In this document: positions 12,640 to 21,876 of the stretch, piece after piece
Position numbering within the stretch: the first letter of the stretch is position 1
Layout of the letters: every line of letters starts with the position of its first letter
Assembly: GCF_000485595.1 (NCBI RefSeq)
Contig: NW_014577065.1
Coordinates: 1,073,457-1,098,169, forward strand
DNA length: 24,713 nucleotides
Direction: 5' to 3'
Origin: Priapulus caudatus
Taxonomy: Eukaryota; Priapulida; Priapulimorpha; Priapulimorphida; Priapulidae
Program-made: the position numbers and the translations under genes
The notes under the pieces: generated by a model
Told to the model about the DNA's origin: nothing
The model's input: the letters and a program-made list of their open reading frames with translations, nothing else
Databases searched by the model: none

Positions 12640-15072
12640 ATTATAATATCTATAATGATCTGCCATCAAGTTTATTTGCAGAAGCATTGATATCAATCAC
12701 TTTGCCATCAAACTTAAGTAGATAAGTACATAAGTAACACAAATCCATCTGTGTCCTCACAGGTGATCTGGATATTCCACTTGCTTTGCTGGCTAATCAT
12801 ATGCAGCATGCAACTCACAAAGGTCACATCAGCTTCTTCATTGTCAAGCAGGCACTGGTTTTCTCCTATCGTGAATGGGGAGGAGCAGCTCATCCGTGGG
12901 CATATAATTTCAATTAATTTCTTCTTATTGTGCTCGCTTCTCATCACAATTTCTCGTTGTGGCAGTACCGTGTTTGGTGTCAGTTTGAGTTTAGTTGCTG
13001 CGGCATTCGCATAGCGCCTGTCCCGTTTATGAGACTTAACGGAGCCATCATGATAGTGGGCAAATATCATGTACACATCGTGATCCCTAATTAGCGCTTT
13101 CTGGCAAGACTCTGTTCAACTGTTGAAAACTTTTGCCACAAGATGTGATACATCATAGCATTTCAATCTACTAGATCTACATCTGGTTAGGTCGACAATT
13201 AATTTTATATATTATACAAACTATATGAACACATAATTATCCGAACAATTGTTGGAAATGAATTTGTCTCTTCTGACTTACATCAAGCATGCGGGCATAA
13301 ACGTTCTCCATGTCGTACATTTTTTATCACCCACCTTCACACTTTTCTAGGTTGTTTCCATTGTGAATATTCTTTTCTTCAAAAGCTTGTAAAAGCCAGC
13401 TGGTGGTTTAGCTCTAAACTTAGAAACCATCGTCTCCCCAATAGCAACAGCATATAGTGCACATTCACTTTTTTGGAGGCTACACATTGACGATATTTAC
13501 TACTCTATTAGTTTCGCACTTCAGTGGATGTGATGCTCATGTAGATCGTCTCTTATCTTTTGCCTGTCACTGGCATCAAGCTTCTGTCGTGCTTTGCCTT
13601 CTTACTTGTATTTGTTACCTGTGTTTACATTTACATCTACATAGAAAAGGGTGTCCATACACAAAGAAACGAGGTTGCAGATGTGATAGGACAGTATCCA
13701 GCCAGCTACTTGGTCAGTTGATAGCGTCAAACCTACAAGACCACCCTTGGCTTTTCTATATCTAATATACGTCTGTTATCCAAACTGATCGATGAAGACT
13801 GAATTCCAGACATCATGCTTGTGTCGACAAACATGCCCTCCTCGAAGAAACATTGTCTTTGCAATCATATAGAAGTGTGAACTCTATTTCTATCAGGTAC
13901 CAGGCATATCAGGCATAATTCCAGTGTGCAGCGGCAAAGAAGTAACAAAGCATTTGTTTAACACAATAACAGTGTAAGTGTCAATATCCTTCTCTCTCTG
14001 CACGTACGAACACGTGAGCAATCAATACTGGCTTGATGAGGCAATCAACCTATAGACGACCGGTTGGCGTACTCCTGTCTTTCTCCAAGCTCGTACATTT
14101 ACAGGGAATCCGCAATGACATCTCTATCAAGAATGAAATCGTATAGAATGGATGTCATTACTGTTGTACTGCGAAAAGTGTTGATGACTTCGGGTTTTCG
14201 TTGATAGCAGCGTAGAAGGTAGCAGCGTCGTTTCGTCAGCAAATAGTAGAGAAATTAGCAGCAGCATCGTAGATAGCAGATTAGTTGTTTCACTTGGTCT
14301 TCATTACTTACTCAACACATACAAAATATATACAATACCACAGCCTAGGCAACCATGCCTATAGACTCCGGCGCCTCGTCTCGATCTCTCTCCGACTGAC
14401 TACATAGTCACAGTCTTTCTCTAAAATCTTCTATCTTGTCTGTTTTTGCTTGTCAATTGCTGCTTATATATATCGGCTTGAAACCGGATCTAGCAGAAAC
14501 TATTCTGTCAAAACCAGACCTTGGCTAAAGCAACAAGCGACGCCCGTTCGCAGGTGCGTCCTATCCCTAGCGCAAGGCGGATGCGGGAGGACGCGCTCGT
14601 CCATTGTCGTTTGCGCGCCGCGTCAATCACTCCTATACATGTAGATGCTTTAGGTGTGACGTGCCTAGCGTCACGTCCCGTTACCACCGTTTGCTGGATA
14701 CATTAATACCATACGTAACCCCTCGTGGTTTAAGGGCATGCTTTTCCGTTCAACTTATTGTTCACAGGGAGAGCAGACTTGAGGAGGTCTTCCAACCCAG
14801 ACCCTTTCATGAGCATACCAATGCAACTGATAAAAGACATCAGCCAGTGCATACCTCCTGGGCGCACTACCAAGTATCTGATCTGCATGACGACTTTGTA
14901 ATGCTGCAGGTCGGCAACCAAATGAGTAAATGCGCTTCCATGTTGTTCGATGAATCGAATGTGTTCAACATCGTTGTTAAGGCAGTGTCTGGGTGAGCAG
15001 GTGGTGCATCTATCAGTGGCCCATTTAAAAGTTTCACATAGAGACAGTTTGATATTTTTCATATATATATAT
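12640..15072 (-). pseudogene. Decayed copy of a repetitive metazoan protein family with a PIN/FEN1-like (XPG-I-type) C-terminal region
   Basis: Coding traces lie in order on the minus strand. 15060-14735 reads PGGMHWLMSFI and SGLEDLL. 14013-13911 reads VFVRAEREG, a stop, then CYFFAAAHWNYA and a second stop. 13845-13650 reads HVCRHKHDVWN, then RYRKAKGGLVGLTLS and SYHICN. 13320-13240 reads VYARMLDVSQKRQIHF. 13165-12714 reads VYMIFAHYHDGSVKSH, then LDNEEADVTF and CEDTDGFVLLMY. 12712-12640 continues in another frame with FDGKVIDINA. The acidic EEAD and DTDxxVLL motifs recall the metal-binding core of PIN/FEN1-like nucleases. From memory, very similar unnamed proteins occur in many copies in marine invertebrate genomes; I cannot name a function. 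At least three in-frame stops and several frame changes show that it is dead. About 650 bp (14030-14690) show no family match. A BEL/Pao element sits directly upstream. Confidence 0.72.
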
Positions 15073-15520
15073 TGGTTCATTCTGTGTCCTTTTCTTCCCA
15101 GAAATAACTATAGAGGGCGTATCAATCAGAAGTGCTTGTAGACATGGAAGCCTAGCATGGTATATCTGTTTGGAATTAACGCTCTGGGAACAAGCGATTA
15201 ATTTACTGTTTGTCTGGAAAGAATCTGTTTGTTCTTGACCATGGTCTAGAGTATCTGTCACTGTTATTTGGTGATGTAAAGGTCAAAGGTGCAAGTAGTT
15301 GTATGTCCGGGCAAAGCAGTAAGTTTGAATTTAACTGTACGATGTCATTTGTATGCTAGCTGTGAATTTAAATTGTAATTATTCGAATCATTGTACTATT
15401 TAGCGTCAGCAAAGAACTGAAAATCATTATTGTTATTTTTCAGAATTGAATGGTAGTTTATAAATAAACCACGATACATTAACCTGGATGTACATCTGTT
15501 GTCTAATCCCTCCCGCACCA
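15073..15520 (+). repeat. 5' LTR of the BEL/Pao element
   Basis: 448 bp, running TGGTTCATT to CCGCACCA. About a dozen substitutions separate it from the 3' LTR. Relative to the 3' LTR it has an extra 9 bp near 15143 and lacks the 37-bp tandem duplication, which exactly explains the 28-bp length difference. An AATAAA motif lies near 15464. Pol sequence follows directly, with no primer-binding site between. Confidence 0.93.
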
Positions 15521-16466
15521 CGATTCAATTTGCTGGTTGTAGTAGACTACCCACAACTTCACACCGGGGAAACTCAGGAGATAGAAGGATATGTTGTAAG
15601 AAAGTCTCCTCTGGGTTGGATAGCATTTGGCTCACAAAGCAGTGAACTGGAACACAGTAAAGTAATGTATATCAATGTGTCCAAGTCCGTGGATCTGACA
15701 CAATTCTGGGCAACAGAGGAAATGGGCGTGAAACTACCAGATTGTAAATGTGAAGAAACTGAGCAGCTACGATTGCCACCTGCAGAAAAGAAACAGTATG
15801 AAGAAATGTGGCAGTCTTGTAAGAAGAGCAATGACAGATGGACAATGCCGTACCCTTGGCAAAGGGATCCCAAAGACCTACCAAACAATATGAATCAGTG
15901 TGTAGCAAAACTTGCCTCTCTGGAAAAGAGGTTGAAGCAGAAACCTGAAGATACAGAGCTGTACAACCAGCAGATTGTAGAAATGACTGAAAGGAGCATT
16001 GCTCAAAAATCGACAATGGCAGAGAACAAAGAGTACAGACATGTGCACTACATTGCTCATCACTCTATCCTGAGACCAGACAAAAGGAGCACTCCCACCA
16101 GAATTGTGTTTAACACCTCAGCCTCCTTTAAGGGCCACTCACTGAATGACTACTGGGACAAAGGCCCTGACCTACTGAATAAACTCTTTGGGGTTCTTTT
16201 GAGATTCCGACAGTGCCCAGTGGCTATTGCTGGAGACATCAGCAAAATTTACCATCAAGTGCTGATTCCGGAGAAAGACCAGCAGGTGCATAGATTTCTA
16301 TGGAGAAATTGTGAAAACAGAGAACCAGATGTCTATATGATGAAAGTGGTTACATTTGTGATAAGCCTGCCCTTTCTATGTCATTGACGGCACTGAGGAA
16401 AACTGCTTCTGAAGGAGCAAAGGATCATCCCGAAGCTTCTGGAAAACTCTGAATAATGATACATAT
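15521..16466 (+). pseudogene. BEL/Pao pol, 5' part: end of protease, linker and first half of reverse transcriptase
   Basis: The reading frame opens straight after the LTR with RFNLLVVVDYPQLHTGE, which matches the end of the Pao protease domain, then RKSPLGWIAFG and the linker to reverse transcriptase. RIVFNTSASFKGHSLND and the first catalytic block, with Asp in VAIAGDISKIYHQ (about 16235-16255), follow. The upstream methionine at 15488 lies within the LTR and is not a real start. The frame shifts once near 16357, after VVTF, and again near 16448-16451, just before YMDD; each looks like a single-base loss. Gag and the protease active-site Asp region are missing. Family assignment is firm; the copy is defective. 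Confidence 0.9.
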
Positions 16467-17441
16467 ATGGATGATATATGTACATCGGTTGAGTCCATTG
16501 AGAACGCCAGGCAATTGACAAGCGATATTGATATGGTTTTGAAGATCAGAGGATTTAAAGTGAAGGAGTGGGTATATACTGAGAGTATTACAAACGAGAG
16601 CGTCATAAAGGATGAAGGCAGAAAACCTAATGAAATGGCAATCATAAAAGAAGCCGAGGAACAGAAGGTTCTGGGCGTTGTGTGGGACCCGGCATCAGAT
16701 GAAATGAAGTACAAGGTGAAGCCGGTTCACGTAAAAGATAAACAGATATTGACGAAACGAATGGTTCTAAGTGAATTGGCCAGGGTCTATGACCCGATTG
16801 GGTTCACCGCTGCATTTCTCATTCGAGGAAAGATCTTGATGCAAAAACTATGGCAGAGGGGTATTGACTGGGATGATGACCTACAGGCATCTGAGAAATC
16901 CGAATGGAGAAAGTTCTTCCTGGAGTTGGAGCATTTAGAGGGGGTGTCATTCCCAAGATGCCTCATGCGAAAACCAGTGCCTGTTGAGCTTGTAATTTTC
17001 TGCGATGCTTCAGAGGATGCCTTTCGTGCTGTCGCATATACCAGATGGGAAGAGAGTGAAGGAATCTTTGGTGTAAGGTTCCTATCTGCCAAGTCCCGTG
17101 TAGCTCCACTGAAATGTTTATCCATACCACGGTTAGAGTTGCAGGCGGCTGTCATTGCATCTCGGCTTTGCGGCACCATAAGGAAGGAGATGTCAGTAGA
17201 CTTTGAAAGTGTTGTATTTCTATCAGATAGTATCATTGCATTGTCTTGGATCCGGGGCCAGTCCCGACAGTATAAGACATTTGTAGCCAATAGAGTCTCG
17301 GAAATTCAGAGCAGTACAGACCCTTCAGAGTAGAGACATATACCGGGAGAATGCAACATTGCCGACAAAATTTCAAGAGGTGTAGCTGTGGAAGATTTAA
17401 ACGGCATCTGGGGGACTGGGCCGCCATTCTTAAAGTTTTAG
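16464..17441 (+). pseudogene. BEL/Pao pol, middle part: reverse transcriptase YMDD, thumb/connection and RNase H
   Basis: TYMDDICTSV (YMDD at 16464-16475) is the catalytic block of reverse transcriptase. It is followed by Pao-type sequence with LSELARVYDPIGF near 16770-16805. RNase H follows, with its acidic residues visible in FCDAS (Asp codon 17004-17006), PRLELQA (Glu codon 17136-17138) and FLSDS (Asp codon 17226-17228). A TAG at 17331-17333 interrupts the frame; translation resumes in the same frame as RHIPGECNIADKISRG, so this is a point nonsense change rather than a natural end. The frame then reaches IWGTGPPFLK and is cut at about 17436 by a LINE insertion. Confidence 0.92.
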
Positions 17442-18269
17442 ATTCAGATTCAGATTCAGATTCATTTTATTTTGCACTTTTCATTCATTTGTACAGATCA
17501 TTTCAGATAGAAGTAAAAAGGGAGAGAAATAAATAATATTATAGAATCGATAGGTTTAAGGTGAATGTGCGTAGTGGTCAAAGTAGATATAAGCTTTCGA
17601 GTTGACCACTACCATAGGTAATAAAATGTCTGAGGGAAAAACTACAATTAAACTAAATATAGGAAATAAGAGGAAAACAAATATATACATACATACATAT
17701 ATGGAACAGTATCTAGAACAACAAATACAATTGATGTAATACGTAACAAGAACAAGAAAGCAATTATAATATAATATATAACTAATTTCTAATGGTCCTA
17801 AATAACATACACTAATTTAATTTAATTGGACATTTCTGGCTGTCTATGTACAAAAAAATATACATATATACATATATATGGAACAGTAGAACAAAAAATA
17901 CAATTGATGTAATAAGTAATAAGTAACAAAAACAAGAAAGCAATTATAATATAATATATAACTAATTTCTAATGGTCCTAAATAACATGCACTAATTTAA
18001 TTTAATTGATCATTACTGGCTGTCTAGAAGGAATAGCTTATAATTATGTTTAAATTTACTGTGAGGCGAGGTTATAATTTCAAGAGGAATTCTTTCCTAT
18101 ATCCTTGAGGCCAGAGACTTAAATCGAGATAAACCATAGTTAGTCCTGGAGGCAGGTCTGTGTAGATTACCCTTTGAGGCATACCTAGTGTTGTAATTAT
18201 GTATTTGTAAAGCAGAAGAGAAGTGGCCAAGTTCGATTACTAGAGCAGATGTCAGTGAGATTTATAAAG
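17436..18269 (-). mobile_element. 5'-truncated non-LTR retrotransposon (LINE) inserted in the BEL/Pao pol
   Basis: On the minus strand, 18201-18013 encodes a typical C-terminus of a LINE reverse-transcriptase ORF: HNYNTRYASKGNLHRPAS, then RTNYGL, then ERIPLEI and a FK-rich end, stopping with TAA at 18015-18013. One in-frame stop (18099-18097) replaces the position where relatives usually have Trp. A 3' untranslated part of about 570 bp follows, carrying a 180-bp-period duplication, an AAAATAAAA motif and a terminal (TGAATC)n tail (17464-17441). Orientation is opposite to the BEL/Pao. The pattern fits CR1/L2/Jockey-type LINEs; the exact clade cannot be set. TAAAG at 17431-17435 and 18265-18269 is a candidate target duplication, but the boundaries are uncertain by several bases. 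Confidence 0.82.
17680..18026. repeat. Two tandem copies, 180-bp period, in the LINE 3' region
   Basis: 17680-17846 repeats at about 17858-18026. From AACAAGAAAGCAATT to the TAATTTAATTGA region the two match almost base for base with a shift of exactly 180. The unit includes the last codons of the LINE ORF (CTGGCTGTCTA), so the C-terminal coding end was duplicated together with the 3' UTR. Confidence 0.93.
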
Positions 18270-18270
18270 A

Positions 18271-19756
18271 AAAGAAAAGGAAAAAACTGTGATGATAGCT
18301 CAGGAGGTGGATGATGCTATTGACGTGGAGGATTTTTCAAGTTGGAGAAAGTTAATCCGGGTAACTGCGTATGTCTTCAGATTCATAACAAACACAAAGG
18401 CCAAACGTAGAGTGCACCATGGACCGCTAGAAACTGAAGAATTAGCACATGCAGAAAGACATTGGCTCATTGAAGCCCAGAAGCCACTCCATGAAAGAGT
18501 AAGCAAGGACGAGTTCAAATCACTGAGCCCATTCATAGAAGAGCATATGATTTATGTGGGTGGCAGAGCTAGTCAGGGAACACTCTCATATGATATGAGG
18601 CACCCAGTACTACTACTTAGAAACCATCGCATATCTTACTTGATCACTAGACACTTTCATGAACGTGATCACTATGGCATTGCTACTACGGCTAGCAAAG
18701 TCAGAAGTAAATACTGGATCATTGGGGTAACACACTTGGCGAAAACTGTGAAAGTCAGGTGTGTAAGTTGCAAAGTACATGAGCATCAAACAGAGAAGCA
18801 ACTTATGGCTGACCTCCCTGTTGAAAAAATGGCACCCTTCACGCCACCGTTCTATAATACTGCATGTGATTACTTTGGTCCTTATACGGTGAAAATTGGA
18901 AAAAACAAGACGACAAAACATTATGGGGTGATATTCACATGTCTGAACACGAGAGCAGTTCACCTAGAACTTTCAGTTGACTGCTCGTCAATGGAGTTTC
19001 TTCAAGTTCTGAGAAGATTCTTCGCGATCAGAGGTTGTCCACGATTGATACAGAGTGACAACGGTACCCAGATGGTTGGTGCAGAGAGACAACTCAGAGA
19101 AATGGTGAAAGGTTGGAGCAGGGATGATTTGAAGGAATTCTATGCAGAAAGACAGGTTATATGGAAATTTGTCACACCTTTAGCACCTCACCAAAACGGA
19201 TGCGCTGAAGCACTAGTCAAGAGCTGTAAGCATGCGATAAGGAAATCCATCGGAGACCAACATCTAACTCCATTGGAATTTTACACATGTCTTCAAGAGA
19301 TAGCCAATTTAGTGAATGAAAGACCAATTGGAAGACATCCAAATGACCCAGATGACGGAAACTACATATGCCCACATGACATTCTTCTTAGAAGAGCATC
19401 TAACACAGAGTTCCACAAGGACCGTTCCGCACCAGTAAGAATCCCAGACATAGAGTTGAGTTTGTGCAACAAATTGTCAATTCGTTCTGGAAGAACTGGA
19501 AGACGTTTATCCTGCTTTGGTTCCGAGAAAGAAATGGAGAGTCCACCACCGAGATGTAAGGATAGGCGATGTTGTGGTCTTAGCAGATCCGAACTCCGTC
19601 CGAGGAAAGTGGAACATCGCCAGAGTCACCGAGGTTCATCCAGGTCAAGATGGAAAAGTACGAAACGTCAGAGTTAAGACTCAAAATGGAGATTTCAGCC
19701 GACCAATTACCAAAATCGCAGTGATTTATCCGGTAGAGGGATATGAGGAGAATTAG
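18271..19756 (+). pseudogene. BEL/Pao pol, 3' part: HHCC-DDE integrase and DUF5641-like C-terminus
   Basis: The frame restarts after the LINE with VDDAIDVEDFSSWRKL, typical of the region before Pao integrase. A zinc-binding HHCC region follows (HFHERDHYG to VRCVSCK, about 18652-18775). The DDE catalytic triad is visible: Asp codon 18868-18870 in ACDYFGPY, Asp codon 19057-19059 in IQSDNGTQ and Glu codon 19207-19209 in NGCAEALVKS. The frame is open from 18289 to about 19400, then shifts near 19400-19405 and again near 19506-19512. The C-terminal DUF5641-like part (VPRKKWRVHHRDVRIGD) ends at the natural stop TAG at 19754-19756. An intact catalytic triad in an otherwise broken pol implies fairly recent decay. 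Confidence 0.92.
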
Positions 19757-19799
19757 CTTTGTGAGTAAACGGTGTTGGTATGCGACCTTCTCGCATAGT

Positions 19800-19808
19800 G
19801 GGGGAGGA
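19800..19808 (+). promoter_or_regulatory. Polypurine tract of the BEL/Pao element
   Basis: GGGGGAGGA lies immediately before the 3' LTR, where the plus-strand primer of LTR retrotransposons is expected. It fixes the left edge of the 3' LTR at 19809. Confidence 0.85.
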
Positions 19809-20284
19809 TGGTTCATTCGGTGTCCTTTTCTTCCCAGAAATAACTATAGAGGGCGTATCAATCAGAAGTGCTTGTAGACTTGCATGGTATATCTGTTTGA
19901 AATTAACGCTCTGGGAACAAGCGATTAATTTACTGTTTGTCTGGAAAGAATCTGTTTGTTCTTGACCATAGTCTAGGGTATCTGCCACTGTTATTTGATG
20001 ATGTAAAGATCAAAGGTGCAAGTAGTTGTATGTCCGGGCAAAGCAGTAAGTTTGAATTTAACTGTACGGTGTCATTTGTATGCTAGCTGTGAATTTAACT
20101 GTAGGGTGTCATTTGTATGCTAGCTGTGAATTTAAACTGTAATTATTCGAATCATTGTACTATTTAGCGTCAGCAAAGAACTGAAAATCATTATTGTTAT
20201 TTTTCAGAATTGAATGGTAGTTTATAAATAAACTACGATACATTAACCTGGACGTACATCTGTTGTGTAATCCCTCCCGCACCA
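19809..20284 (+). repeat. 3' LTR of the BEL/Pao element
   Basis: 476 bp, colinear with 15073-15520 and roughly 97% alike by eye. It carries a 37-bp tandem duplication (20054-20090 and 20091-20127, starting GAATTTAACTGTA) that is absent from the 5' LTR. It ends CGCACCA at 20284, followed by a TA repeat. Confidence 0.93.
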
Positions 20285-21007
20285 TATATATATATGTGTG
20301 TAATAGACTGGCAAGCTATGGCTTCGGTGATGGTTTGTGGCGGCCATTTTGAATTATTGGCTTGTGATGATCGTATGTTGTGGGTGTAATTAGTCTAGGA
20401 TTACGTAGACGCTGCCCGTCGGTTCACCATAGAAGCCATGACAATTCGACCCCCCGTGGCAGCGTGCGCGCGAGCTACAGCCTATGGTGCAGGGGAAATT
20501 TCAAATGAAACAGTAAACGCTGCCCGTTTTACCTTGGAAGCCACGACAATTCGACCTTCGCAGTAGCGTGCGCGCAAGCTACAGGCAAGTGGGAAAATTG
20601 TGCATGAATGTTTAATGAGCAAAACAATACCAAATCTTTGAGGATCGACCGAATATTACAGAAGTTATTGCAAGTTTGGCATGCCTGCCCCCTCAATTCA
20701 TACGCATTCAGATGGGAAAATATACGATCTGCATTTTTTGCGATAAAAAAATGCCCAAGGGTGCCAAAGTGGCACCCAGTGGATTCCGGTTCAGGATAGT
20801 CTAAAGATCAGGAAACCACAAAAAACCTTGTATATACTCGATTGCAACGTTCAGTCAAATTTCCCTACTCGGCAACTCGACTATAACACTATGGCGAGCA
20901 CAGGATGGCCCACTCGTATCACCAAAGTATTGTATATGGCGAATCAAGTGTATTATATAATAACTGCGACTGTTGTTGTTGCTGATGATAATGTAATGCT
21001 GATGATG
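20285..21007. other. No gene seen; contains a tandem pair
   Basis: Right flank of the BEL/Pao insertion. It starts with a TA/TG repeat, then the tandem pair listed separately. On the minus strand an ATG in a GCC-rich context occurs at 20347-20345 in the orientation of the interrupted pseudogene, but I cannot show that it belonged to it. The rest carries only short frames. Confidence 0.45.
20406..20585. repeat. Tandem pair, about 74-bp unit with 108-bp period
   Basis: 20406-20482 and 20514-20585 both run from CGCTGCCCG through GAAGCCA(T/C)GACAATTCGACC to GCGTGCGCGC(G/A)AGCTACAG. About 30 bp of dissimilar sequence separate them. They are two diverged units of an unknown repeat. Confidence 0.85.
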
Positions 21008-21015
21008 ATGACGAC

Positions 21016-21252
21016 CACATGCACTTGGAACGTTTCAATAGTAAAATGATGATAACTCTTTATTCTTGTTGTTTGTGCACAGCGGCGTGCGTGCGGCGTA
21101 CTCATGTGTTGCAGAGGAGCATTTGAACGGCATTTACAGGAAGTTATCGGCAATAATAGGCGAAATAGAGTAGAGAATTAAGACTTTTGTAGTAAATACA
21201 TTTCGTGTTTATTTACCATCCTTTTACTTTTGAAACGTTCCAAGTGCATGTG
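21016..21252. mobile_element. 237-bp inverted-repeat element (hAT-like MITE candidate)
   Basis: The ends 21016-21051 and 21217-21252 are inverted repeats matching at 34 of 36 positions, beginning CACATGCACTTGGAACG. The 8 bases outside each end are identical (ATGACGAC at 21008-21015 and 21253-21260), as hAT transposition would leave. The flanks are GAT/GAC triplet repeat, so part of that match could be chance. The interior is non-coding. An inverted duplication without transposition is the alternative. Confidence 0.65.
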
Positions 21253-21368
21253 ATGACGACAACCACAACGACGACAACGACGACGATAAAGAGGACGATG
21301 ATAACGAGGACGATGATTATGAGGACGACGATGATGGCGATGACGACGACGACGATTCTACTGCTGCT

Positions 21369-21416
<48 letters not shown>

Positions 21417-21420
21417 GATA
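21253..21420. repeat. Triplet-repeat tract (GAC/GAT/GCT/GGT)
   Basis: About 170 bp of degenerate GACGAC, GATGAT and AACGAC units, ending in (CTG)n, (ATG)n and (GTG)n runs. Similar GATGATGATG sequence continues on the other side of the inverted-repeat element (20980-21015), so one tract appears to have been split by it. Acidic or poly-Ile frames over it are not genes. Confidence 0.9.
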
Positions 21421-21531
21421 CTGACGCCACGCCCGCGTGCAGGGGCAACAAAGTATATGATCGCAGTAAATATTTGATTTCGTCGACGACAGAGAGTCCA
21501 TATAGCCACTACCACGCCGCGTAGGGCTCAT

Positions 21532-21876
21532 AGGGTCTATGTCCCCCAGGGTACTGCCGGAACGTACCCTGGGTACGGTCCGGTATACCGAAACGTACCA
21601 TGGTAACTATTTAATATGGTTATGGTTAGGGTTAGGGTTATGGTTAGGGTTAGGTTTAGGGCTAGGGTTAGGGTTAGAGTTAGGGTTAGGGTTAGTGTTA
21701 GGGTTAGAGAGTAGGGTTAGGGCTAGGGTTAGGGTTAGGGTTAGGGAGTAGGCGTAGGCGACTCCCTAGACTCGTTAGTGGAGTAGGCGAGGTACGGTCC
21801 GGCATATTAGATAGTACCAGTATACCGGACCGTACCCAGGGTACGTTCCGGCAGTACCCTGGAGGACATAGACCCT
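21532..21876. mobile_element. 345-bp snap-back element with 57-bp terminal inverted repeats and a TTAGGG core
   Basis: 21532-21588 and 21820-21876 are inverted repeats that agree at 56 of 57 bases, starting AGGGTCTATGTCC. Between them lie a degenerate TTAGGG array (21618-21746) and a hairpin-forming right subterminal part (GGTACGGTCCGG at 21791-21802 against CCGGACCGTACC at 21825-21836). CTCA occurs just outside both ends (21527-21530, one base off, and 21877-21880) and may be a target duplication. There is no coding capacity. The structure fits a MITE or foldback element; I recognise no family. Confidence 0.8.
21618..21746 (+). repeat. Interstitial telomere-like (TTAGGG)n array
   Basis: About 20 hexamer units, mostly TTAGGG with variants such as TTATGG, TTTAGGG, CTAGGG and TTAGAG. 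It lies wholly inside the 345-bp inverted-repeat element. TTAGGG is the usual telomere unit of most non-arthropod animals. Confidence 0.93.

Larger units (their letters stand above)
15073..20284 (+). mobile_element. BEL/Pao LTR retrotransposon, internally deleted and degenerate
   Basis: The element is bounded by two LTRs that start TGGTTCATT and end CGCACCA, giving TG...CA ends. TATAT flanks both sides (15068-15072 and 20285-20289) and could be the 5-bp target duplication, although both flanks are TA repeats. Between the LTRs lie pol remnants in BEL/Pao order: end of protease, reverse transcriptase with YMDD, RNase H, HHCC-DDE integrase and a C-terminal DUF5641-like domain. Gag, the primer-binding site and the catalytic part of protease are absent. 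Pol is interrupted by at least four frame changes, one in-frame stop and a LINE insertion, so this copy cannot make its proteins. Without the LINE it is about 4.4 kb; complete BEL/Pao elements are usually longer. It is inserted into or beside the minus-strand pseudogene. Confidence 0.93.

Noticed and set aside
12595-12665. AT-rich palindrome as a replication origin or attachment site
   Set aside because: Simple TATAATATA repetition explains it; nothing else supports an origin or attachment site.
15488-15520. Methionine at 15488 as the start of the BEL/Pao polyprotein
   Set aside because: It lies inside the 5' LTR; the frame is open only by chance across the LTR-pol junction.
18225-18245. GTTCGATTAC resembling a tRNA T-loop (B box)
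   Set aside because: No matching acceptor, D-arm or anticodon arm around it; it lies within the LINE fragment.
21205-21515. Thr/Met-rich and Ile/Val-rich frames, the latter resembling a membrane segment
   Set aside because: They come from the GAC/GAT/GTG triplet tract and part of the inverted-repeat element.
21616-21750. True chromosome end
   Set aside because: The TTAGGG array is short and degenerate, is flanked by inverted repeats and has unique sequence on both sides.
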